Positions 16,423 to 24,314 of a stretch of DNA of 64,000 nt are shown in pieces. The position numbers and the translations under genes are program-made. The notes under the pieces are model-generated. The model had not been told where the DNA came from. It worked only from the letters and a program-made list of their open reading frames with translations, and made no database searches. Each line of letters starts with the position of its first letter. Position 1 is the first letter of the stretch. This DNA comes from Novosphingobium sp. 9U (GTDB taxonomy: Bacteria; Pseudomonadota; Alphaproteobacteria; Sphingomonadales; Sphingomonadaceae): the NCBI RefSeq assembly GCF_902506425.1, contig NZ_LR732469.1, forward strand, positions 558,001 through 622,000, in the 5' to 3' direction.

Positions 16423-17571
16423 TCACACCGCGCCCTCGTCCACGTCCGGCGCCTCGTCTGCGTCCACGCCCTGCTCCAGAACCTTCTCGTCACGCTCGAG
16501 GCTGCCCGCATCCGCCGCGGTGATCCCGAAGCGGGCCGCCACATCGGGCGCGTAGCGCAACAGATCGGGTCGCAGCTTGAGCAGGCTGATGTCCTTGGAC
16601 TTGCCCTCCAGCATGACGTCGAAGACGAGCCCCTCGGCATCGCGCATGAAACGAGCGAACTCGAAGGGATTGGTGAAGTCGGCATGTCCGGTCCAGACCG
16701 GCGGCTGAAGCACGGTCTTGACCCGCGCGCCGGCCTTCACCGGAGCCTTGAGCAGCTCGCCTTTCGGGCCTTTCTTGCCATCCTTGGCCGCCGCACGCTG
16801 CTTGGGCGTGATCTTGCGCTTCACCTCGCGCAGTTCGGTGCGCGGTGAGGAGAAGTGGATCTTGGGCCGCACGCCGTCCGGCCAGCTGGCGAGGAATTTC
16901 GCCAGCGTCTCGCGCAAGTCGAGCCGTTCGGGATTGAGGCACCAGAAATGCTGGTAGTCGAAGATCAGCTTCACGCCGGTGCGCTCCTGAATCCAGAGCA
17001 CGTCGGCGGCGGAGAAGCGGATGTCGTCGTTCTCCAGCACGAGGCGGCGCTGGACGTGCTCGGGGCACTTTTCCCAGCCCTCGATCCAACGGGCGCGGCT
17101 CGCCTCGCGATCGTCGTAGACCCCGCCGACATGCGTCACCACGACCGCCTCGGGGCCCAGCTCCATGCGGTCGAGGATCTCGGATTGGCTCGACAGATCC
17201 CAGATCGACTTGGCGGTCAGCGCCTCGTCGGGCGAGTTCAGCAGCACGTATTGCGAGGGGTGGAACGACAGGCGCATGTTCAGCTCGCGCGCCTTGCGGC
17301 CGAAGGCTTTCAGCTCGGCATCGCTCTCGGCCAGCTGGTTGTGGAACTGCGGCAAGTCCGGGTGGGTCGCGTATGGCGCCAGGTCGGACGAGAAGCGGTA
17401 CATGTCGATCCGCTTGCTCGCGAGATAGTCGATGATCTTGTCGACTTCCTCCAGGCTGCACTTCAGGTGCGGCGACTTCTGCCAGCGGCGCGTGTCGTTG
17501 GACTTCATGCCCGGCACGCCCATGACCTTGACGGGAAAGCCGAGCCTCTGCGGAGAGGTCGCGTCCGTCAT
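16423..17571 (-). CDS. uvsE: UV damage endonuclease (UvsE/UvdE family)
   Basis: A 382-residue TIM-barrel nuclease. Family landmarks are RFSSDLAPYATHPDLP, LSFHPSQYVLLNSP, VVVTHVGGVYDDRE, RLVLENDD and LIFDYQHFWCLNP, which carry the His, Glu and Asp metal ligands. UvsE nicks DNA 5' to UV photoproducts and other lesions, starting an excision route independent of UvrABC. The protein is longer than typical bacterial UvsE (about 300 residues) because of a Lys-rich insertion (around residues 265-300, KRKITPKQRAAAKDGKKG) and an acidic tail. Its ATG overlaps the upstream SDR stop as ATGA, so it belongs to an operon of small acidic gene, SDR and uvsE with an EcfG-like promoter. Confidence 0.9.
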   Translation of the reverse strand: MTDATSPQRLGFPVKVMGVPGMKSNDTRRWQKSPHLKCSLEEVDKIIDYLASKRIDMYRFSSDLAPYATHPDLPQFHNQLAESDAELKAFGRKARELNMRLSFHPSQYVLLNSPDEALTAKSIWDLSSQSEILDRMELGPEAVVVTHVGGVYDDREASRARWIEGWEKCPEHVQRRLVLENDDIRFSAADVLWIQERTGVKLIFDYQHFWCLNPERLDLRETLAKFLASWPDGVRPKIHFSSPRTELREVKRKITPKQRAAAKDGKKGPKGELLKAPVKAGARVKTVLQPPVWTGHADFTNPFEFARFMRDAEGLVFDVMLEGKSKDISLLKLRPDLLRYAPDVAARFGITAADAGSLERDEKVLEQGVDADEAPDVDEGAV

Positions 17572-18584
17572 CGGCGTGCCTTTGCCAGCACCTGCGCCCC
17601 TGCAAGGATGCCGCCCGCTGCAAGGCCGAGCAGACCCAGTCGCGGCAGCTTCTGCGCCTGAACGGTCACGCTGCTGCGGCGCATCCACACGGCCTGATCC
17701 GTGCAGACTTCGCCATCCTGGCGCGGCTCGTAGAGGTTGTCGCGCTTGGCCGGGTCCTCGCTTTCCGTGCGATGCTGCTGCATGCGCCGCCCGACCAGTT
17801 CCATGATGCGATCGGTGGTGCGCGGCGCGACCTGACCCGCTAACGATGAAACGAGCCCGCCCGAGCCGATGTAGAGCGTCCTCCGCGGCGTCGCGCAGGC
17901 GAACACGATGGCGTCGCCGACCACGTCGGGGTGGTAGAGCGGCTGCGGAATGCGGGGCGGCACGTCCATGTAATTGCGGGCATGTTCCGGATATGGCGTG
18001 CCGCAGCCGCCCGGCTTCACCAGCGTTATCGAGATGCGCGCGCCTTCGCGTTCCAGCTCCATGCGCAGCGTATCGGTGAGCGCCTGCAGCGCGTGCTTGG
18101 TTGCCGAGTAGGGCCCCTGCTCCACGATCGTGCGATCGCCCAGGATCGACCCGACGTTGATGATGGCGCCGCCGCCTCTTCGCCGCAGATGCTCTGCGGC
18201 AACCAGAGAGCCATGCAGCGTGCCGAAGTAGTTGACCTCGAACACGCGGCGGTGGTCCTCGATCGGGACCTGCTCCAAGGTGCCGTAGATGCCAGCGGCG
18301 GCGTTGTTGACCCAGCTGTCGAAGCCACCGAACGCCTCGATGGCGCGCTGGGCGATCTCGTCGACCTGCTCGCGCGAGGAGACGTCGGCCGTGACGGCGA
18401 TCGCCCGGCCACCTTGGCTGACGATCGCGTCGCGAATGCGCTCCAGCGCCTCACCATTGCGGGCTGCGAGGACCACGGCAGCGCCACCGCGGGCGGCGAT
18501 GCGGGCGGCAGCGAGGCCGTTCCCGCTCGACGCTCCGGTGATGACGACGACTTGCTCGGCGATCGGCTTCAGGCGCGGGCGCAT
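17568..18584 (-). CDS. SDR-family oxidoreductase with C-terminal membrane tail
   Basis: A 338-residue protein. The classical short-chain dehydrogenase domain (about 1-250) has the cofactor loop VVVITGASSGNGLAAARIA, the NNAAAG motif, an active-site serine in NVGSILGD and YSATK. The Arg-rich segment after strand two (LAARNGEALERI) suggests NADP. Unlike ordinary SDRs it carries about 85 more residues ending in a hydrophobic helix (LGLLGLAAGGILAGAQVL) and a basic end, so it is probably membrane-anchored. Substrate unknown. It sits between the small acidic gene (7 bases upstream) and uvsE (4-base ATGA overlap), so it likely shares their stress-type promoter. Confidence 0.88.
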   Translation of the reverse strand: MRPRLKPIAEQVVVITGASSGNGLAAARIAARGGAAVVLAARNGEALERIRDAIVSQGGRAIAVTADVSSREQVDEIAQRAIEAFGGFDSWVNNAAAGIYGTLEQVPIEDHRRVFEVNYFGTLHGSLVAAEHLRRRGGGAIINVGSILGDRTIVEQGPYSATKHALQALTDTLRMELEREGARISITLVKPGGCGTPYPEHARNYMDVPPRIPQPLYHPDVVGDAIVFACATPRRTLYIGSGGLVSSLAGQVAPRTTDRIMELVGRRMQQHRTESEDPAKRDNLYEPRQDGEVCTDQAVWMRRSSVTVQAQKLPRLGLLGLAAGGILAGAQVLAKARR

Positions 18585-18591
18585 GGCAGGC

Positions 18592-18720
18592 TTACTGATA
18601 GCCTCCCTCGTCCTCACGCTCTTCGGCCGCCTCTTCCTGGGCTTCTTCCAGCTGCTGGCTATCCTGCTGCGGCTGTTCGTTCTCGTCGTCGTTCTGCGGG
18701 GTCTTGGGCGTGTCGGCCAT
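18592..18720 (-). CDS. Small acidic hydrophilic protein, 42 residues
   Basis: A 42-codon frame encoding a very acidic, Gln/Glu-rich peptide that begins MADTPKTPQNDDENEQ and ends EDEGGYQ. It has no hydrophobic stretch and is probably disordered or a single charged helix. Support for it being real: ATG start with AAGGA nine bases upstream, a stop only seven bases before the SDR gene on the same strand, and a near-consensus EcfG promoter 32-57 bases upstream of the start. Small acidic proteins of this sort are common in alphaproteobacterial general-stress regulons, but I do not recognise a named family. Confidence 0.65.
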   Translation of the reverse strand: MADTPKTPQNDDENEQPQQDSQQLEEAQEEAAEEREDEGGYQ

Positions 18721-18751
18721 GGCAGGAGATCCTTATCCGTTGTCCCGAACC

Positions 18752-18777
18752 AACCGGCCGGCGCCTGCGATGGTTCC
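18752..18777 (-). promoter_or_regulatory. EcfG-like general-stress promoter for the acidic protein/SDR/uvsE operon
   Basis: On the minus strand GGAAC (18777-18773) is followed after 17 bases by GGTT (18755-18752), one base off the EcfG consensus GGAAC-N16/17-CGTT. A start site about 8 bases downstream would give a leader of roughly 20-25 bases before the ATG at 18720. The target operon includes UV-damage repair, which fits a stress promoter. Confidence 0.5.
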
Positions 18778-18835
18778 GCCGCACCCAAGGGCAATGCGCC
18801 GGGAAGGTCCGCAGCGGCGCCAGTCGCGCTCCCGC

Positions 18836-20290
18836 TCAGCGCCAGAAGCGCTTGGCGTCCGCAAACCCTTCGTGCGCCTCGGCCGCGGCGTGGATCAGGT
18901 GCGGCTTGGTGTCGGCCCCCAGCAGGGCCTGCGCCTCCGGAACGCCCTCCAGGTCGAGCTTGCGAAGTTCTTCGGGCGCAGTGGCGAGGTCGTTCAGCAG
19001 GCCGAGCTGGTCCTGCAGATCCTCCAACCCGGCAATGAAGCGCTTGTAACGGCGACGGTTGCGCTTCTTGTCGAACAAGCTCGCGAAGAACTCGCTGGCA
19101 TAGCGCAGCTTCTTGGCATCCTTGCGCAGCTCGTGCCGCGCTTCGTCATCGAGCTTGGCCAAATGGCGCCCGCCTTTCTTGACCTTGCGCCGGGCGCGAT
19201 CGAGCGTGCGCACGGCATAGTCGCGCACCGGCTCCTCACGCGCATCGGCCGTGACGGCATTCCTGAGCCAGGCGCCGTCAGTCAGCCATTCCATGAGGTC
19301 GAGCATCAGCGCGCGCGTCCACGGCGCGTTCAGCGCATGCTCCACGTGCGTATAGGCCTCCTCGCGGGCGGTCTGCAGGCGCTGCTGGAGGTCATCACCG
19401 GACGCCCGCTCCAGCAGAACATCGAGGTTGCGCGCTTCACCCAGCGTCCCGGCCAGGGCGCGCAGATCCTCACGCAATGTCGCCGCCCGCTCGTCGCCTG
19501 CGAACAGATCCTTGAACAGCGAGAAGGCCGATCGCAACCGCCGCAGGGCGACGCGCGCCTGGTGCAGGGGCTTGGCATGGCGATGTTCCACAAGAAGCGC
19601 CTCGTTCAGGCGGAACTGGCGCAGGCACGATTGCGCGATCTGCTGGAAAGCGACGGCCGCACTCGCCTCGGCATCGAGCGGCACCGGTTCCGCCTTGTAG
19701 GACGCGTGCGACGGCCTGGTCAGCCGATAGCCGCGTTGCGACTTGGAAAGCACGCCGATGCGCAGGGGCGCCACCACGTCGAGCTTGCGCGCAAATGCGA
19801 ACAGCGCGGCAGGCGCGCCGGACTTGAGTTCCAGCTCCAGCTCGCCGATCAGCTCGCCCCGGCCGCCTGCGTGAACCTGCCCGCGATCCATGACCAGTTC
19901 GATCTCGGCATCGTCTTCGCGCACGTTCCACGTGCAGCGCTCGACATCGACTTCGAAGACGGGGGCGATCTGCGCCGCGGCCTTCCCCAGCACTGATTTC
20001 AGCGGCGTCGTATGATCCAGGACAGGCGTCTCGTCCTCGACGGGCATCGCCCATTCCGAGCGCGTGAACAGGCCCACCGAGGTGGGTCCATCGGCCTTGA
20101 TCGTCTGGATGCGCTGATTACCCTTCGAACGGATGCGGAGGGAGAAGCCAGCACCAGAGACCGCGTGATCGGGCGTATCGTAGTAGATCGCGCGCAAGTG
20201 GCTGCAGTCATGCTCCGCAGCCAGGATGGGCGATAGCCTTAGCAGCTCGGCGGCGGCTTCGCTCAGTTCCAGCTTCAGTTCGACTTCCAC
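18836..20290 (-). CDS. CYTH-CHAD domain protein (probable inorganic triphosphatase)
   Basis: A 484-residue protein. The N-terminal CYTH domain (about 1-200) opens with the ExExK motif (VELKLEL) and has further charged strands (FSLRIRSKGN, ELELELKSG) forming the triphosphate tunnel. The C-terminal CHAD domain (about 215-480) is helical and rich in conserved His, Arg and Lys (LHQARVALRRLRSAFSLFKD, ARHELRKDAKKLRYASEFF), suited to binding polyphosphate. Related proteins hydrolyse inorganic triphosphate; CHAD proteins associate with polyphosphate granules. The start is a GTG at 20290 directly before the EVELK motif. It follows the Hsp70-like gene by 61 bases on the same strand, so they may be co-transcribed. 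Confidence 0.9.
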   Translation of the reverse strand: MEVELKLELSEAAAELLRLSPILAAEHDCSHLRAIYYDTPDHAVSGAGFSLRIRSKGNQRIQTIKADGPTSVGLFTRSEWAMPVEDETPVLDHTTPLKSVLGKAAAQIAPVFEVDVERCTWNVREDDAEIELVMDRGQVHAGGRGELIGELELELKSGAPAALFAFARKLDVVAPLRIGVLSKSQRGYRLTRPSHASYKAEPVPLDAEASAAVAFQQIAQSCLRQFRLNEALLVEHRHAKPLHQARVALRRLRSAFSLFKDLFAGDERAATLREDLRALAGTLGEARNLDVLLERASGDDLQQRLQTAREEAYTHVEHALNAPWTRALMLDLMEWLTDGAWLRNAVTADAREEPVRDYAVRTLDRARRKVKKGGRHLAKLDDEARHELRKDAKKLRYASEFFASLFDKKRNRRRYKRFIAGLEDLQDQLGLLNDLATAPEELRKLDLEGVPEAQALLGADTKPHLIHAAAEAHEGFADAKRFWR

Positions 20291-20351
20291 AGCGGCTCAC
20301 CCTCTTGATCGATGCGAGCACAACGGTCCGCCGCCGGGTTTGCTGCGCAGC

Positions 20352-21650
20352 TCAGGCGATCCAGGCGCTCGGGTCGTCCTGCTGCGCGATCAGCGCCAGG
20401 CCGTGGGCGATCGACGTCATCTCTCCACCCGACGCAATGCGTTCATCGCCGAAGCGGCCGGTGAAGACGGCGCGGACGGCAGGCACCAGCGAGGTACCGC
20501 CGGTCAGAAACACACGGTCGATATCCGCTTCGGCCACACTCGCCCGTTCCAGCGCCCGCGTGACCGCGTCCGACATCGCCTTCACGTCGTCGGCGATCCA
20601 GCCTTCGAACTGTTGGCGGGCAACCTCCTGCTCGATCACGACACCGCCGCCGGTGAAGCGGAAGGTCGCGCTGGGCGCGCCGCTCAGCTCGCGCTTCAAT
20701 CGGCCGACCGCTTCGTAGAGCGGGAAACCCAGTTCGTTCTCGATCATCGCGATCATGCGTCCGATCGCGTCCGGTTCGACCGCGCTGCGGCGCAATCGCT
20801 CGAGTTCGTCGAGCGTGCGCCGATTGCGCATCAGCCCCAGCTTCGACCAGTCGGAGAAATCGGCGAAGTAGCCGGGCGAAATATCGAGGACCTTGTCGAA
20901 GGATCGATACTTGCCGCCTTTGCCCAGGTGCGGCAGCACCAGCTTGTCGACGATGCGCTGGTCGAAGCGGTCGCCCGCCACGCCGACGCCGGCATGGCCC
21001 AGCGGAACGCAGCGCTGCGCGGCGCCGGGCGCCTCGACCCGCACGACCGAGAAGTCGCTGGTGCCGCCGCCGAAGTCGGCGACGAGCACGGTCGCAGGAT
21101 CGTCCAGCCGCGCGGCATAGCTGAATGCGGCGGCCAGCGGTTCGTAGACGTAGTGGATCTCGCCCGCGAAGCCGGAGAACATGGCGTCGTATCGCTGCCG
21201 CGCCAGCACTTCGTCCGGCCGGGCGCCGGCGAAGTGGACCGGGCGACCGATCACCAACCGCTCGATCCGGTCGAGCGTGCCGCCGGCGTGCGCCGCCAGC
21301 TTGTCGAGGAACAGGCGTCCCAGTTCCTCAAAACGATAGCGGCGATTGAACACCGAAGCGGTATCGAACGAAGCGCTCGCCGCCACCGACTTGAACGACT
21401 GCAGGAAGCGGCTGTCGGTGGGAAATTCCAGGTACTCGTGGATTGCCGCAGGTCCTGCCTCGACCGCGACACCGCCGCGCGCGTCGTCGTCGTGCCAGAA
21501 GCACAAGGCAGAGCGGAACAAGTCGGTGGGTCCGTCGGGGCCTTCCAGCGGCAGCAGGCGCGGAGCCTCGCCGGCGGGCGCGAACGCCGCGACGCTGTTG
21601 GTGGTGCCAAAGTCCAGGCCCACGCGGCGGCCAGAGGGGATCGCTGTCAT
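20352..21650 (-). CDS. Hsp70-family ATPase without substrate-binding domain (YegD-like)
   Basis: A 432-residue protein consisting of an actin/Hsp70 nucleotide-binding domain. Phosphate-1 loop: VGLDFGTTNSVAAFAP. Phosphate-2 loop: LVADFGGGTSDFSVV. Adenosine motif: VFLTGGTSLVPAVRAVF. The DnaK-type beta-sandwich substrate domain is absent, as in E. coli YegD, so it is probably a DnaK-related ATPase of unknown client. The ATG at 21650 directly precedes the first loop. It lies upstream of the CYTH-CHAD gene on the same strand and diverges from the GT-UGM gene. A one-mismatch EcfG-like sequence reads toward it at 21892-21868, but 218 bases away. Confidence 0.88.
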   Translation of the reverse strand: MTAIPSGRRVGLDFGTTNSVAAFAPAGEAPRLLPLEGPDGPTDLFRSALCFWHDDDARGGVAVEAGPAAIHEYLEFPTDSRFLQSFKSVAASASFDTASVFNRRYRFEELGRLFLDKLAAHAGGTLDRIERLVIGRPVHFAGARPDEVLARQRYDAMFSGFAGEIHYVYEPLAAAFSYAARLDDPATVLVADFGGGTSDFSVVRVEAPGAAQRCVPLGHAGVGVAGDRFDQRIVDKLVLPHLGKGGKYRSFDKVLDISPGYFADFSDWSKLGLMRNRRTLDELERLRRSAVEPDAIGRMIAMIENELGFPLYEAVGRLKRELSGAPSATFRFTGGGVVIEQEVARQQFEGWIADDVKAMSDAVTRALERASVAEADIDRVFLTGGTSLVPAVRAVFTGRFGDERIASGGEMTSIAHGLALIAQQDDPSAWIA

Positions 21651-21867
21651 GACTCATCGATGGTGAAATGAAGGGAGCGCGCGTCCTTGGCAGACTTCAC
21701 GCCGCTGCACCATGGGCACCGATTGCGAGGCTGCGGGCCGGCAGGGTCAGCAAGTGGCGCCGCTCGCCAGGTGCTCACAATAGCTCGGATCGCCAAGGTA
21801 AGTTATCATTTATCAAGTTCAATCTTCGGTGGGGTAGCGGGCAATTCACCGGCGCACCCGATCCAGT

Positions 21868-21892
21868 GGAACATAGAACTCGACCCGACGTT
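21868..21892 (+). promoter_or_regulatory. Perfect EcfG-type promoter upstream of the GT-UGM fusion gene
   Basis: GGAAC (21868-21872), 16 bases, CGTT (21889-21892): an exact match to the alphaproteobacterial general-stress sigma factor consensus. It lies 33 bases before the ATG at 21925, a typical leader length. The segment is nearly palindromic, so the minus strand also carries GGAAC-N16-TGTT, pointing toward the Hsp70-like gene. Confidence 0.7.
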
Positions 21893-21924
21893 CCGCATCT
21901 AACCCCTTTACGAGTATTGCCTTC

Positions 21925-24291
21925 ATGGATGAGCAGCGCGCCGACGAGACCTGCATTTTCAATATCGATCTAGGTTATCAGAACGGCACGCTTGTTTGTT
22001 TCAGTCACCTGCGATGGCGCTTCGTCACGCAGCGTCCCCAGCATCTGATGAGCCGCTTCGCACGCCAGTGGCAAGTGCTGTTCTGGGAAGAACCGGAGTA
22101 CGGCAGCGCCACGGCAGAGTTGGCCTCCAGCGTGTGTGAGGACACCGGCGTCACCATCCTGACGCCCAAGCTACCGTGGGGACTTGCAGCCGAGGACGAG
22201 CGCAAGACGCTGGAGGCCCTGTTGGACCGCACCCTGGACACGGCCGCGCAGCCGGTGGTGCGCTGGTACTACACGCCGATGATGCTGCCGTTTTCCGAGC
22301 ACATCGCCGCGGACTGCGTGGTCTACGATTGCATGGACGAACTGGCGAACTTCAAGCATGCGCCAGCCGAGCTGCTGACACTGGAAGAGCGGCTGATCCA
22401 GAACGCCGACCTGGTCTTCACCGGAGGCTACAGCCTCTACGAGGCGAAGCGTGACCGTCATCCGAGTGTTCATCCTTTTCCTTCCAGTGTCGATGCCGAG
22501 CATTTCGCGGCGGCGCGGCGGCCTGGCAGCGAACCCGCCGATCAGGCCGCTATCACTGGCAAGCGGCTGGGCTTCTATGGCGTGATCGACGAGCGGATGG
22601 ATCTTGCACTGCTCGGCGCAGTCGCCGATGCACGCCCCGACTGGGCGCTCATCATGATCGGCCCCGTCGTCAAGATCAGCGAAGCCGACCTGCCCAGGCG
22701 GCCGAACCTGCATTACCTTGGATCCAAGCCGTACGCAGAGCTGCCCCATTACTTGCGCGGGTGGGACGTGGCGCTGATGCCGTTCGCCATCAACGAGGCT
22801 ACGCGCTTCATCAGCCCGACCAAGACACCGGAGTATCTCGCTGCAGGGTGCCCGGTCGTATCCACCCCGATCGCAGATGTGATCCGCCACTACGGCGATG
22901 TCGAAGCGGTGCGGATCGCCACCACGCCCGATGCCTTCATCGCCGAGTGCGAGACGGCACTGGCACTGGCCGAAACCAACGGCTGGCTTGAGGAAGTCGA
23001 CGCCCTGCTGCGCACCATCAGCTGGGACCAGACGTTCATCGCAATGAAGGCGCTGGTGGATGCAGCGATCACGCGCAATCGCCAGGCGCGCCGCACGCCT
23101 TCTCCCGTCGCGTGGTCGGCCGAACCCTCCCGCGCTTACGACGTGATGGTGGTCGGCGCAGGGTTTGCCGGAGCGGTCATGGCTGAACGCCTGGCCGCAG
23201 ACGGCGGCAAGCGCGTGCTGGTCGTCGACCGGCGCCCGCATGTCGCCGGCAATGCCTTCGATCGGCACGACGATGCGGGCATCCTGATACACCAGTACGG
23301 GCCGCATATTTTCCATACCAACTCGGCCGACGTGTTCCAATATCTGTCACGCTTCACGCAGTGGCGGCCTTACGAGCACCGCGTGCTTGCGTCCGTGGAC
23401 GGCATGCTGGTGCCGATGCCGATCAACCGGACCACGCTGAACCTGCTCTACGGGCTCGACCTCAGGACCGATGAGGATGCGGCCGCATTCCTCGCCTCGC
23501 GCGCCGAGCCCGTCGACATCGTCAGGACGTCCGCCGACGTGGTCATATCCGCGGTTGGGCGGGAGCTCTACGAGACGTTCTTCCAGGGCTACACCCGCAA
23601 GCAGTGGGGCATGGACCCGTCCGAGCTCGACAAGTCGGTAACCGCGCGCGTGCCCACGCGCACCGGCACCGACGATCGCTACTTCACCGACAAGTTCCAG
23701 GCCATGCCCGCGGATGGCTACACCCGCATGTTCGAGAACATGCTCGACCATCCCAACATCGACCTGCTGCTGGGCGTCGACTTCGAAGATGTGCGCCAAA
23801 CCTACCCGCACGATCACCTGGTGTTCACGGGCCCCATCGACGAGTACTTCGGCTATCGGTACGGCAAGCTGCCCTACCGCTCGCTGCGGTTCCAGCACGA
23901 GACGGTCGCAACCGAGCAGCATCAGCCGGTCGCCGTGGTCAACTACCCTGACGAGAGCGTGCCATACACGCGCGTCACGGAGTACAAGCACCTGACCGGG
24001 CAGTCCTCGCCCCAATCGAGCATCACGTACGAATACCCGAGTGCCGAGGGCGACCCGTATTACCCGATTCCGCGACCGGAGAACCAGGCGCTCTTCAAGC
24101 GCTACGAGGCGCTCGCGATGGCCCTGCCCGACGTGAGCTTCGTCGGCCGGCTGGCGACGTACCGGTATTACAACATGGACCAGGTCGTCGGGCAGGCTTT
24201 GGCAACGTACCGCCGTCTTGCCGAACGCTGGCCAGCGAACGCGGCGCGCATGGTAGATGCTGCTGGGATGTCGCAAATACAGGCGGCCTGA
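21925..24291 (+). CDS. Glycosyltransferase fused to UDP-galactopyranose mutase
   Basis: A 788-residue two-enzyme protein. The N-terminal part (about 1-385) is a GT-B-type glycosyltransferase: LRWRFVTQRPQHLMSRFA, VVYDCMDELANFKHAP, LGFYGVIDERMDLALL and the donor-site segment SPTKTPEYLAAGCPVVSTPI. The C-terminal part (about 410-780) is a UDP-galactopyranose mutase with FAD loop VVGAGFAGAVMAERLA, IHQYGPHIFHTN, the GYTRKQWG motif and the closing RLATYRYYNMDQVVGQAL. Mutase converts UDP-galactopyranose to UDP-galactofuranose; fusion to a transferase suggests channelling of galactofuranose into a surface glycan (inference). It is preceded by a perfect EcfG-type promoter and flanked by unrelated genes. 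Confidence 0.92.
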   Translation: MDEQRADETCIFNIDLGYQNGTLVCFSHLRWRFVTQRPQHLMSRFARQWQVLFWEEPEYGSATAELASSVCEDTGVTILTPKLPWGLAAEDERKTLEALLDRTLDTAAQPVVRWYYTPMMLPFSEHIAADCVVYDCMDELANFKHAPAELLTLEERLIQNADLVFTGGYSLYEAKRDRHPSVHPFPSSVDAEHFAAARRPGSEPADQAAITGKRLGFYGVIDERMDLALLGAVADARPDWALIMIGPVVKISEADLPRRPNLHYLGSKPYAELPHYLRGWDVALMPFAINEATRFISPTKTPEYLAAGCPVVSTPIADVIRHYGDVEAVRIATTPDAFIAECETALALAETNGWLEEVDALLRTISWDQTFIAMKALVDAAITRNRQARRTPSPVAWSAEPSRAYDVMVVGAGFAGAVMAERLAADGGKRVLVVDRRPHVAGNAFDRHDDAGILIHQYGPHIFHTNSADVFQYLSRFTQWRPYEHRVLASVDGMLVPMPINRTTLNLLYGLDLRTDEDAAAFLASRAEPVDIVRTSADVVISAVGRELYETFFQGYTRKQWGMDPSELDKSVTARVPTRTGTDDRYFTDKFQAMPADGYTRMFENMLDHPNIDLLLGVDFEDVRQTYPHDHLVFTGPIDEYFGYRYGKLPYRSLRFQHETVATEQHQPVAVVNYPDESVPYTRVTEYKHLTGQSSPQSSITYEYPSAEGDPYYPIPRPENQALFKRYEALAMALPDVSFVGRLATYRYYNMDQVVGQALATYRRLAERWPANAARMVDAAGMSQIQAA

Positions 24292-24314
24292 AGTGGGTCT
24301 CCGCAGACGTAGCC

